Shown here: positions 6,553-13,884 of the stretch, piece after piece
Numbering within the stretch: position 1 is the stretch's first letter
How the letters are laid out: each line of letters starts with the position of its first letter
Source of the DNA: Desulfuromonadales bacterium
GTDB taxonomy: Bacteria > Desulfobacterota > Desulfuromonadia > Geobacterales > Pseudopelobacteraceae
Reading direction: 5' to 3'
Length of the DNA: 15,121 nucleotides
Assembly (NCBI GenBank): GCA_015688915.1
Contig: JAATGX010000139.1
Location: forward strand, 1-15,121
Notes under the pieces: generated by a model
Seen by the model: the letters and a program-made list of their open reading frames with translations, nothing else
The model's database searches: none
What the model was told of the DNA's origin: nothing
Position numbers and translations under genes: made by a program

Positions 6553-7316
6553 TTCCGAGCCATTATGGTCAGTTCGCGCAGCTTGGCATACTTGTAAAAT
6601 ACCGTGATAGCGTTTGCCAGCGATATCTCCAGCCCTTCATAGCCGTCGAGAAAGCCGCGGTAGATGATGTAGGTCCTGAAAAACGTCCACAGAGGGCGCA
6701 GTGAGACGTGCATCAGCGTCGTCCTTCTGCCGCGGGCGAACATCTCCTGAGCCGCTATGTCGGTATAGTTGTTGAGCTTGGCCAGCATGTCGCCCATGCC
6801 CTTGAACGAGAAGTGCAGGAGGTGTCCCTGGCAGCGGGCCACGGCCCCCGGTGCCACGACCACCCGTTCATGGACCTGATTATCCGAAAAATTGGCCCTG
6901 GTCCGGTCGAATAATCTGATTATCCGGTCTGGATACCAGCCGCAATGTCTGATTTCCTTGGTGCCGATAAAGGTGCGACGGGGAATGGAATAGGCGGCGT
7001 GAATGCCTTCCGACCCCAGCAGGGCGCGTATCTCCGCCGCCAAGCCATCTGTGACCCGCTCATCGCAGTCCACATTGAGGATGCAGTCGTTGCTGGCCAG
7101 GGCGACAGCGGCCTGTTTCTGTGGCCCAAATCCGCGCCAGGGGATGTCGAACACCTTGTCGGTATATCGGCCGGCGATTGCGCGGGTGCCGTCGGTGCTG
7201 CCCGAGTCCACAACAACAATCTCGTCGGCCCAGGAAACGCTTTGCAGGCAGGCTTCAATCCGCTCGGCCTCGTTTTTGGCTATGATAACCACCGAGAGTG
7301 GTCGACGATTGTGCAT
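6543..7316 (-). CDS. waaE: WaaE/KdtX-like LPS core glycosyltransferase (GT2)
   Basis: 257-aa family 2 transferase of the WaaE/LgtF type, which adds a glucose-like residue to inner-core heptose I. LSVVIIAKNEAERIEACLQS (residues 7-26) and EIVVVDSGSTDGT (32-44) form the nucleotide-sugar site, and LNVDCDERV (80-88) carries the metal-binding DXD. HCGWYPDRIIRLF-like and VHERVVV-like segments follow, and a C-terminal region typical of the subfamily (LMHVSLRPLWTFFRTYIIY, about 200-218) may lie on the membrane. ATG at 7316 shares a base with the GT4 stop (TGATG); a GTG one codon upstream is less likely. A GGTGA ribosome site lies about 7 bases before the ATG. The symbol is by similarity; the exact linkage is unproven. 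Confidence 0.82.
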   Translation of the reverse strand: MHNRRPLSVVIIAKNEAERIEACLQSVSWADEIVVVDSGSTDGTRAIAGRYTDKVFDIPWRGFGPQKQAAVALASNDCILNVDCDERVTDGLAAEIRALLGSEGIHAAYSIPRRTFIGTKEIRHCGWYPDRIIRLFDRTRANFSDNQVHERVVVAPGAVARCQGHLLHFSFKGMGDMLAKLNNYTDIAAQEMFARGRRTTLMHVSLRPLWTFFRTYIIYRGFLDGYEGLEISLANAITVFYKYAKLRELTIMARKDA

Positions 7317-8413
7317 CACGCGTTCACCACGGGCCGCTCTTGGGCTGTCAACTCATGCAGGAGATGTCCCGCGGCATGGCGCAGTTGCAGCTCACGGCCG
7401 GCTTTCAAGGCATTCTGTTGATAGGTCTCGAATCGTTCCAACAGCGTCGTTATGGCGCCGAGTACCTGAACGGGGGCAGGGGAGTCAAGCACGATGCCGG
7501 CGTTGAATTCCGTCACGACCCGCGCCATCCAGGTGCCGGACAGGGTAATGACGGGGCTGCCGGCACTGAGCGCGTCCAGGGTCACCCCGCTGATGCGGTC
7601 GGCAAAATCCTGCTGCGAATACAGTTGCAGGCAGATCGCCCCCTGAAAAAGTTCATTGTATGAACGGGAATCGAGAACCTGCGGGCATGTTCGCAGTGCG
7701 GGATACGTGGCTGCGTGCAACCTCGTGAAGCCCCCACGTATCTTGTCATCGTATTTGCCATAGTGATCCGGGGATGTCTGGATAACTATGGGAATGGTGC
7801 GCTGCTCCGCCGACATCCGTTCCACCAGATCGACAATGCTGTTGAAGCCTTTATCCATGCGGGCCGCTCCTGCAAAGAGCAGGTGCGAAAATGCCCGCGT
7901 ATCCGGTGGCCCTCCCGAATTCCGTGGGGTAATGGGATAGGGGGTGAGAATGGTATTCTTGAAACCATATGAGGTGAACAGGTTCACGAGCGTCTCTGTC
8001 GGCACCAGTATGGTCAGCCCCGGATGGCGGGAGGCGATTTTGGTCAGGATGCGTCGTTTCTGTTCGGTCGGCCTGAACCAATGGACATAGAGAAATACTT
8101 TTCCGTGTCGGATAGAGCCCCGGGAAGCCCAGTCAAGAAGCATGAAATCGATGCGACCGGCTGTTGAGATAAAGAGGGTGCCCGGTTCACGCAGTAACCG
8201 CCGGTAAAGAAAGAACGCCTGAATGCGGCGGAACGCGCGGAAAAAATGTGGTACGGCGCTCACGTTATCGGGAACGGACAACGTGGCGCGTCTGTCCACC
8301 CAGAGCCGAAAGGTACGGTTCGGGGCAGCCTTGAAAAGGCTCGACACGAAACTGTGACAGTGGCCTGATTCGCTTTCCAGTGTCGGTTCGATAATGTGTA
8401 TGCTTTCTGCCAT
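7316..8413 (-). CDS. GT4-like (GT-B) glycosyltransferase
   Basis: 365-aa transferase when started at MAESIHIIEPTLESESGHC. The N-terminal half is divergent, with a GHCHSF motif (residues 17-22) seen in some core/polysaccharide transferases. The C-terminal half is clearer: LLFAGAARMDKGF (178-190) opens the donor domain and SGVTLDALSAGSPVITL (275-291) is the GT4-type nucleotide-sugar signature, with Asp280 replacing the usual Glu. Start choice is uncertain. ATG 8485 immediately follows the epimerase stop and would add 24 residues, but neither start has a good ribosome site. I favour 8413 because the extra residues look unlike the family and a palindrome lies in that stretch. The acceptor is unknown; the operon places it in core extension. 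Confidence 0.78.
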   Translation of the reverse strand: MAESIHIIEPTLESESGHCHSFVSSLFKAAPNRTFRLWVDRRATLSVPDNVSAVPHFFRAFRRIQAFFLYRRLLREPGTLFISTAGRIDFMLLDWASRGSIRHGKVFLYVHWFRPTEQKRRILTKIASRHPGLTILVPTETLVNLFTSYGFKNTILTPYPITPRNSGGPPDTRAFSHLLFAGAARMDKGFNSIVDLVERMSAEQRTIPIVIQTSPDHYGKYDDKIRGGFTRLHAATYPALRTCPQVLDSRSYNELFQGAICLQLYSQQDFADRISGVTLDALSAGSPVITLSGTWMARVVTEFNAGIVLDSPAPVQVLGAITTLLERFETYQQNALKAGRELQLRHAAGHLLHELTAQERPVVNA

Positions 8414-8427
8414 GCCGTGTGTGGTCC

Positions 8428-8440
8428 GGGAACCGTTCCC
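8428..8440. repeat. Short perfect palindrome before the GT4 gene
   Basis: GGGAACCGTTCCC, with 6-base arms around one C, lies 15 bases upstream of the preferred GT4 start in the 72-base gap after the epimerase gene. It might be an mRNA hairpin that affects initiation or an operator. It is short enough to be chance. Confidence 0.35.
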
Positions 8441-8485
8441 TACGTCGTCACTTGATGCTGCGCCGACGGTGAAGCGGCCCCTCAT

Positions 8486-9496
8486 TCAGATGTTGAAATA
8501 GGTGCGGTACCACTCCACAAACCGCCCGATTCCCTCCTCGAGCGGAGTGCTGGGGGCAAAGCCCATGTCGCGGATCAGGTCGTCCACATCGGCGCAGGTG
8601 GACGGAAGGTCTCCGGCCTGCATGGGAAGCAGGTTCTTCCTGGCTGTCTTGCCCAGGCACCGCTCAAGTGTTTTGATGAAATACAGCAACTCGACCGGGC
8701 TGTTGTTGCCGATGTTGTAGATGCGATAGGGGGCGTAGCTGCTGCCGGGATCGGAGGTGGCACTATCCCAGGCCGGGTTGGGGAGCGGAGGCGTGTCGGC
8801 CACCCGGACCACCCCCTCGACAATGTCGTCGATATAGGTAAAGTCGCGTTGCATCCTGCCTTGGTTGAATACGTCGATCTGCCTGCCCTCCAGGATGGCC
8901 TTGGTAAAAGAGAAATAGGCCATGTCCGGGCGCCCCCAGGGACCGTAGACCGTGAAGAAACGGAGCCCGGTGCAGGCCAACCCATACAGGCTGGCATAGG
9001 TATGGGCCATCAGTTCGTTGGCCTTTTTGGTGGCGGCATACAGGGAAATGGGGTGATCCACGTTGTGGTGAACCGAAAAGGGCATCAATGTGTTGGCCCC
9101 GTAGACCGAGCTGGAGGAGGCGTAAACCAAGTGCTTCACCCCATTGTGGCGGCACCCCTCCAGCACGTTCATGAAACCGACGATGTTGCTGTCGATATAG
9201 GCGTGGGGATTGGCGAGGGAGTAGCGCACCCCGGCCTGGGCCGCCACATGGATCACCGTGTCGAAGCGTTCGTCGGCGAAGAGCCGCTCCATGGTTTCGC
9301 GGTCCTCCAGGCTGCACTTGACAAAGCGGAAGCCGGTTGCCGGCTCCAACTGCTTCAGGCGGTCCTGTTTCAGGCCAACGTCGTAGTAGTCGTTCAGGTT
9401 GTCGAGGCCCACGACCTCGTCACCCCGTTCCAGCAGGCGCTTGCAGACATGGTAGCCGATGAAGCCGGCGGCGCCGGTAACGAGTGTCTTTGTCAT
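8486..9496 (-). CDS. UDP-glucuronate 4-epimerase-like NAD-dependent epimerase
   Basis: 336-aa extended short-chain dehydrogenase, expected to interconvert UDP-glucuronate and UDP-galacturonate in the cytoplasm. The start is MTKTLVTGAAGFIG with the NAD motif G-A-A-G-F-I-G (residues 8-14). SSSSVYG (127-133) and YAATK (153-157) give the Ser/Tyr/Lys catalytic set, RFFTVYGPWGRPDMA (179-193) matches the uronate-4-epimerase subgroup, and RDFTYIDDIVEG (217-228) follows. ATG 9496 overlaps the waaF stop as ATGA and has AAAGG about 8 bases upstream; a longer in-frame reading from 9622 runs inside waaF and is rejected. The product would supply galacturonate for the core or lipid A. UDP-glucose 4-epimerase is the alternative, but the DNLNDYYD and RPDMA segments favour a uronate substrate. 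Confidence 0.87.
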   Translation of the reverse strand: MTKTLVTGAAGFIGYHVCKRLLERGDEVVGLDNLNDYYDVGLKQDRLKQLEPATGFRFVKCSLEDRETMERLFADERFDTVIHVAAQAGVRYSLANPHAYIDSNIVGFMNVLEGCRHNGVKHLVYASSSSVYGANTLMPFSVHHNVDHPISLYAATKKANELMAHTYASLYGLACTGLRFFTVYGPWGRPDMAYFSFTKAILEGRQIDVFNQGRMQRDFTYIDDIVEGVVRVADTPPLPNPAWDSATSDPGSSYAPYRIYNIGNNSPVELLYFIKTLERCLGKTARKNLLPMQAGDLPSTCADVDDLIRDMGFAPSTPLEEGIGRFVEWYRTYFNI

Positions 9497-10563
9497 GCTG
9501 GTGCCTTTGGTGACGGTAGTTGTTGTGAAAGCCGCATGGCCGCCGCCACCACGTCGTCGGCCGTGATTTCCGTCATGCAGCGGTGGTCGATCGGACACTC
9601 CCGCAATTTGCAGGGAGCGCACTCCACGTCCTTATGCACGACCACTGCCCGGCCGGTGTAGGGGGCTGTGCCGGTGTGGTCGGTCGGGCCGAATATGGCC
9701 ACCAGTGGAACCCCGAAGGCGGCGGCGATATGCATCGGTCCGGAGTCGTTGGTAATGAAGAAGTTGCAGCGCTTGATCAGCGCCATCAAGTCGCGCACCG
9801 TGGTTTTACCCGCCAGGTTCAGGCAGTCTCCGGCCAGATGGTGTTCAATACCGGCCGCGATGTCCGTTTCATCGGGACCGCCGAAAATAACGATCCGGGC
9901 CTGCCATTCAGCCGCAAGCCGCCGGGCGACCTCGGCGAATCGTTCCGGGTACCAGCGTTTGGCTGAACCGAACGTGGCGCCGGGGTTGATGCCGAGCACG
10001 AACGTATTTTCTCCCACGCCCTGGGCTGCCAGCAGCGCGGCGGCGCCCATGTCCTCGTCCGGTGTCGTGACAAGGTGGGGTGTCATAGGCCGGCCGGTGA
10101 TACCGAAATGCCGCACCAGGTCGAGGTAATAATCAACCTCGTGTCCAATCGCGCTTTCATCGGGACAATAACGGCCGGTCAGCAGCAATCCCCGTCCGTC
10201 ACTCCGTTTGCCCAGCCTCACCGGTATGCCGGCCAGCCAGGGAACCAGGGCCGAGTCAAAGGAATTGGGCAGGATGATGGCCGCGTCGAAGCGGTGCTTT
10301 CTCAGTTCCCCGGCCAGCCTGAACTTGCCGCCGATCCCCTTATGGCTCCCCCTTCGGTCGAAGGTCATCACCCGGTCAACCCATTCATGAGGGGAGAAGA
10401 GTTGCGATACCAGGGGATTGGCCAGCAGCGTGATCTCGGCCTGGGGAAAGCGCTCCCTGATGGCACTGATGGCGGGCGTGGTCATGACCGCATCGCCAAT
10501 CCAGTTGACGCTGCGGATCAGAATTCTGGGATTGGGGACTGGGAACTGGAGAGTGGGCGGCAT
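9493..10563 (-). CDS. waaF: Lipopolysaccharide heptosyltransferase II (WaaF)
   Basis: 356-aa GT9 enzyme expected to add the second heptose to the inner core. ILIRSVNWIGDAVMTTPA (residues 14-31) is diagnostic for WaaF and includes the catalytic-type Asp24. The donor site is TNDSGPMHIAAAFGVP (271-286) followed by FGPTDH (291-296). A C-x2-C-x4-C-x5-C set (315, 318, 323, 329) lies near the C-terminus, and such cysteines are common in WaaF. The first 13 residues (MPPTLQFPVPNPR) are an oddity: most WaaF proteins start at or just before the ILIRS segment, and here the extra codons derive from one arm of a GGGGACY-type repeat. No other start codon lies between, so 10563 stands. The stop overlaps the epimerase start (ATGA). 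Confidence 0.93.
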   Translation of the reverse strand: MPPTLQFPVPNPRILIRSVNWIGDAVMTTPAISAIRERFPQAEITLLANPLVSQLFSPHEWVDRVMTFDRRGSHKGIGGKFRLAGELRKHRFDAAIILPNSFDSALVPWLAGIPVRLGKRSDGRGLLLTGRYCPDESAIGHEVDYYLDLVRHFGITGRPMTPHLVTTPDEDMGAAALLAAQGVGENTFVLGINPGATFGSAKRWYPERFAEVARRLAAEWQARIVIFGGPDETDIAAGIEHHLAGDCLNLAGKTTVRDLMALIKRCNFFITNDSGPMHIAAAFGVPLVAIFGPTDHTGTAPYTGRAVVVHKDVECAPCKLRECPIDHRCMTEITADDVVAAAMRLSQQLPSPKAPA

Positions 10564-10611
10564 GAATCAAATACCCGCTTCCCGGTCCCTGGTCCCCAGT
10601 CCCCGGTCCCC
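10528..10611. repeat. GGGGACY-type repeat forming an imperfect inverted repeat at the trm112/waaF junction
   Basis: The right arm (10573-10611), read on the minus strand, is a degenerate heptamer array: GGGGACC, GGGGACT, GGGGACC, AGGGACC, then GGGAAGC. The left arm (10528-10560) on the plus strand is a related series containing GGGGACTGGGAACTGG, so the two arms are inverted relative to each other. Mismatches are mostly transitions, some of which allow G-U pairing in RNA. The loop holds the trm112 stop and the waaF ATG. The repeat encodes the last residues of Trm112 (GDRGLGTRDRE) and the first of WaaF. Confidence 0.75.
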
Positions 10612-10773
10612 GCACTTTTCCGCCTCGTCCGCCAACAGGACCGGAATGCCGTCCCTGACCGGAAACCGCAGTCCACACGGTCGGCAGAGCAGTCCCGGCT
10701 CGTTTTCGAGCTGCGTCAGTGGGCCTTTGCAGGCTGGACAGGCCAGTATGTCAATCAGGTTATGTGGGAGCAT
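10567..10773 (-). CDS. Trm112-family small zinc-ribbon protein (YcaR-like)
   Basis: 68-aa protein with two cysteine pairs, CPAC (12-15) and CRPC (30-33), then the family's FPVRDGIPVLL (37-47). Bacterial members (YcaR) lie beside lpxK in E. coli too, and eukaryotic Trm112 activates methyltransferases; the bacterial role is unclear. It follows lpxK after 51 bases and precedes waaF by 3 bases. The C-terminus from about Cys54 (CGDRGLGTRDREAGI) is not family-like and is encoded by the GGGGACY repeat, so the ancestral gene probably ended soon after DEAE. A ribosome site is weak (GGAC). Zinc binding is inferred from the cysteines. Confidence 0.85.
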   Translation of the reverse strand: MLPHNLIDILACPACKGPLTQLENEPGLLCRPCGLRFPVRDGIPVLLADEAEKCGDRGLGTRDREAGI

Positions 10774-10824
10774 GATGTCCGGGATTCGGAAAATTTAAAT
10801 CATCATATGATGCCACAGGCAGCG

Positions 10825-11910
10825 TTATTTTTGAAGCAAATTATATAATAACGCCACCAGATGGGTGGGGTCGTCCAGGGAAAGTTCAAGAGGGGCAAGC
10901 AGTATCTTCTGGGCTAATTCCGAGGGTAGGTGCCCCAGCTTTACGCCGTCTTTTTCGGTTGTGATAGCGTAGTCCGCACCACAGGCCCGCATGGCGGCGG
11001 CAAGCTCGGAGATACGGGTATCATCGTAGCGGACATGATCGGGGAAGGCGAGGGTCGTAACCACCTTCAGGCCGCAGCCGGCCAGTGCGTCGAAAAAGGC
11101 GCTTGGTTCGGCGATTCCGGCAAAGGCCAGAATTGTGCGGTCCCGCAGAGTGTCGAAGGCCACGGGATTGCCGCCTGAGAGCGGTCTGGCACCGCCCAGG
11201 AGATGCCGGGCCCCGCTGAAGGGCTTCCCGTCCACCACCGGGGCGGCGATGGTCCCCACGGGGCAGCGCGTATGGATGACCAGGTCGGCACGTTGGGCCG
11301 CGTTTACCGGCTCCCGTAGCATACCTGCCGGCAGGGTCCAGCCGTTGCCGAACGGCGTGGCGCAGTCCAGGAGCAGGATGTCCAGATCCCGGTGCAGGCG
11401 CAGATGCTGGAAGCCGTCATCCAGGAGGAAGATGTCAGGGGAGAGACGCTCCATGGCCAGTATCCCGGCCTTGTAGCGGTCGCTGCCCATGACCACCATC
11501 AGCCCCGGCACGGTGGAGGCCAGGAGATACGGCTCGTCGCCGCACTCTTCCGCAGTAAGGAGTATCTTGCGGCCATCGGACACAACGGCAACCTGTCCCT
11601 CCATGCGGCCGCCATAGCCGCGGGACAGCACCGCCACCTTGGCCCTCCGTTCCAGGAGCAGGCGGGCAATCAGGGCGGTGACAGGGGTCTTGCCGGTACC
11701 GCCAACGGTGATGTTGCCCACCGAGATCACCGGCCTCGGCAGCCGTCTGGTTTTCAGCAGCCCGGTCCGGTACAGCCCAGCCCGCAGGCGCTGGACCAGG
11801 GAGTAGGGAAGGGAGAGCGGGATCAGCAGCGCCAACATCAGCCGGTCGAGGATGCCGGTACGGTTGCCGTTGGCCAGGTGACGCCAGTATGCGGAGAGAG
11901 AAGGTCTCAT
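10825..11910 (-). CDS. lpxK: Tetraacyldisaccharide 4'-kinase LpxK
   Basis: 361-aa membrane-associated kinase that phosphorylates the 4' position of the lipid A disaccharide with ATP, giving lipid IVA. A hydrophobic N-terminal segment (LMLALLIPLSLPYSLV, residues 24-39) anchors it to the inner membrane. The Walker A region is VGNITVGGTGKTP (64-76), LSRGYGGR (95-102) follows, and DDGFQH (164-169) is the LpxK hallmark containing the catalytic residues. The length is slightly above the usual 320-350 aa. ATG 11910 overlaps the waaA stop (ATGA), with no strong ribosome site, so coupling is likely. It ends at TAA 10825, followed by a short AT-rich gap before trm112. Confidence 0.95.
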   Translation of the reverse strand: MRPSLSAYWRHLANGNRTGILDRLMLALLIPLSLPYSLVQRLRAGLYRTGLLKTRRLPRPVISVGNITVGGTGKTPVTALIARLLLERRAKVAVLSRGYGGRMEGQVAVVSDGRKILLTAEECGDEPYLLASTVPGLMVVMGSDRYKAGILAMERLSPDIFLLDDGFQHLRLHRDLDILLLDCATPFGNGWTLPAGMLREPVNAAQRADLVIHTRCPVGTIAAPVVDGKPFSGARHLLGGARPLSGGNPVAFDTLRDRTILAFAGIAEPSAFFDALAGCGLKVVTTLAFPDHVRYDDTRISELAAAMRACGADYAITTEKDGVKLGHLPSELAQKILLAPLELSLDDPTHLVALLYNLLQK

Positions 11911-13193
11911 AAATACCGGCCAATAACCTCCATGTGCCGCTCCGTGGCGCCGCCGTTTTCCCGTATCATCCGCAGTCCGTTTTTCCCCAGTCGCCGCAGT
12001 TCGTCGGAATTATCGATCAGGCCACGACAGGCGTCCGTCAGGCCCGCTGCACCGTCCACCTGAAGGCCCGCCTCGTACCGTAACACCAACGATGCAATCT
12101 CCCGGAAATTGGTCATGTGGGGACCGAAGATGCTGGGGACGCCGACCGAGGCCGGTTCCAGGAGGTTGTGGCCACCGGTTTCCACCAGGCTGCCACCCAC
12201 GAAAACCAGATCCGACAGGGCGTACAGATCCATCAGCTCGCCGATGGTGTCCACCAGGAGCACATTGCCGCCGCGGAACATCCTGTTGTCTGCTCCCAGG
12301 GCAGAGCGCCGGCGATGGATCAGGCCCCGGCGCTCAAGCATTTTGGAAATCTCACCGGCCCGCTCGGGATGCCGCGGAACGAGCACCAGGAACAGACGAT
12401 CGGTGATATTCAGCAACTCGCGATAGGTGGCCAGGATATGTGCCTCCTCGCCGGGGTGGGTACTGCCGGCGGTAAGGATGGTCAACCCTGCCGAGATGAA
12501 GTAACGAACCCTTAGATCGTTTTTTTCGGCTATGGTCGGCTGCCGGACAGGGATGTCATACTTGAGGTTGCCTCCGACCAGGGCACGCGCCGGAGGCGCC
12601 CCGATGGCGCAGATCCGTTCCCGGTCGGTTTCGGTCTGCATGCAGAGGCTTGAGAAGAGTTGCAGGGGGTGGCGAAAGAACCACGTGAATCGCAGGTAGC
12701 GGTTGAAGGAACGGTCCGAGATACGGCCGTTGGCCAGGATGACCGGAATGCCGCGTCGGGCCGCCTCGCGGGTGAAGTTGGGCCAGATCTCGGTCTCCAT
12801 GATGATGACCACCTGCGGTCTGATTGCGTCAAGCGCACGGCGCACCGCCGGCAGGAAGTCAAAGGGGAAGTAGATGCACAAGTCCGGTTCAGGAAACCGT
12901 CCGGCGACTCCCCGGCCGGTTTCCGTGGTGGTAGACATGACGATGCAATGGCCGGGGTAACGGTCATACAATGCCTTGACCAACGACCGGGCCGCGATGG
13001 CCTCGCCCACCGACACGGCGTGCAGCCAGATCACCGGACGGTTGCTGATCCTGGCCAATTCTCCGGATGAAATATGCCCGAAGCGCTCACGAAAGGCCGC
13101 GGGCCGGCCACGGCTGACGGAGCGGTACAGGTGGTAGATGCAGACCGGGATGAGCAGGAAAAGGGAGAGTATGTTGTAGATGACGTAGAACAC
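11907..13193 (-). CDS. waaA: 3-deoxy-D-manno-octulosonic acid (Kdo) transferase WaaA/KdtA
   Basis: 428-aa GT30 enzyme that transfers Kdo from CMP-Kdo to lipid IVA on the inner face of the inner membrane. An N-terminal membrane helix (FYVIYNILSLFLLIPVCIYH, residues 2-21) is followed by FRERFGH (34-40) and WLHAVSVGEAIAA (56-68), with Glu64 matching the catalytic base. The C-terminal domain has FVGGSLVETGGHNLLEPA-like and FGPHMTNFREIA-like segments that bind CMP-Kdo. The start is GTG at 13193, seven bases after the PAP2 stop; the membrane helix begins directly after it and no ATG lies nearby. A weak GGCGGA may serve as ribosome site. It overlaps lpxK by ATGA. The sequence does not show whether it adds one or two Kdo units. 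Confidence 0.95.
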   Translation of the reverse strand: MFYVIYNILSLFLLIPVCIYHLYRSVSRGRPAAFRERFGHISSGELARISNRPVIWLHAVSVGEAIAARSLVKALYDRYPGHCIVMSTTTETGRGVAGRFPEPDLCIYFPFDFLPAVRRALDAIRPQVVIIMETEIWPNFTREAARRGIPVILANGRISDRSFNRYLRFTWFFRHPLQLFSSLCMQTETDRERICAIGAPPARALVGGNLKYDIPVRQPTIAEKNDLRVRYFISAGLTILTAGSTHPGEEAHILATYRELLNITDRLFLVLVPRHPERAGEISKMLERRGLIHRRRSALGADNRMFRGGNVLLVDTIGELMDLYALSDLVFVGGSLVETGGHNLLEPASVGVPSIFGPHMTNFREIASLVLRYEAGLQVDGAAGLTDACRGLIDNSDELRRLGKNGLRMIRENGGATERHMEVIGRYL

Positions 13194-13200
13194 GGGTGGC

Positions 13201-13884
13201 TCAGTCCGCCGGGGAGGTGGGCTCTTCCCGGTCCAGCCGCAGCAGGTAATACAGCGTCACCGCCGTGAGATGCACCACCCCCCAGGCCCAGAGGATGTCG
13301 GTGACAAAGTGCCCCCCCTGGCTGATGCGGGCCACCCCCATCAGAACGCCATAGAGCATGCCGCTGGCGAATACCAGGGCCGCGCTCTTTGGCCAGCGCC
13401 GCCGCAGGGCGAAGGACGTCATGGCCAGGTAGAAGGCGGAGGCGGCGTGCCCGGAGGGAAACGACTTGCCGGTGCCCGATTCTCCCGGAGTCCATGGCTG
13501 GTGGAACTGCATGGTGCCGCCGAACTGGACGACCTGGCGCGGCCTCGGCCGTCCCCAGTGGTCCTTGAAGAGCACGTTGACCAGAAGCCCTGGTCCCAGA
13601 AACAACAGCAGCAGCATGAAGGCGGCCTGACGGCGGAACCGGGCCAGGGCGGGCCTGAAACGGGCAGCCAGCAACAGCCCCAGGGAGGCCAGGCCGACGA
13701 TGACGGCGGGATAGCAGCCCCAGCGGTAGAACTGCTGCCAGGGTATCCGGCTCCCCACCGGCCATCCGTTGAGATGGTAAACCCAGGCGGATACCCCCAG
13801 GTCCGTCCCGGTGACGGCGATAATCACCGTTCCGATCAGCAGTATGCCGAGTGGCAGCCCGAAATCGATCAGTTTCTTGTTCAT
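13201..13884 (-). CDS. PAP2-family membrane phosphatase (possible lipid A phosphatase)
   Basis: 227-aa inner-membrane protein with about six hydrophobic segments (for example LPLGILLIGTVIIAV at 10-24 and AAFMLLLLFLGPGLLV at 87-102). All three PAP2 motifs are present: KDHWGRPRP (107-115), FPSGHAAS (142-149), and ARISQGGH (185-192), where Ala replaces the usual Ser. The family removes phosphate from lipids such as undecaprenyl-PP, phosphatidate or lipid A. Its position between the lipid A acyltransferase and Kdo transferase genes suggests an LpxE/LpxF-like lipid A phosphatase, though that is inference. ATG 13884 is supported by AGGAGA 6 bases upstream and an ATGA overlap with lpxL; a longer reading from 13929 is unlikely. 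Confidence 0.88.
   Translation of the reverse strand: MNKKLIDFGLPLGILLIGTVIIAVTGTDLGVSAWVYHLNGWPVGSRIPWQQFYRWGCYPAVIVGLASLGLLLAARFRPALARFRRQAAFMLLLLFLGPGLLVNVLFKDHWGRPRPRQVVQFGGTMQFHQPWTPGESGTGKSFPSGHAASAFYLAMTSFALRRRWPKSAALVFASGMLYGVLMGVARISQGGHFVTDILWAWGVVHLTAVTLYYLLRLDREEPTSPAD

Noticed and set aside
8849..9661. Plus-strand open frame of 270 codons
   Set aside because: It is antisense to the epimerase and waaF genes, whose motifs and ATGA overlaps are clear, and is rich in Gly, Val and His as expected for shadow frames.
10793..10812. AT-rich palindromes (ATTTAAAT and CATCATATGATG) with TATGAT as a possible -10 between lpxK and trm112
   Set aside because: No -35 element at 16-18 bases; the gap is short and the genes run in the same direction. 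A weak internal promoter remains possible but is not supported.
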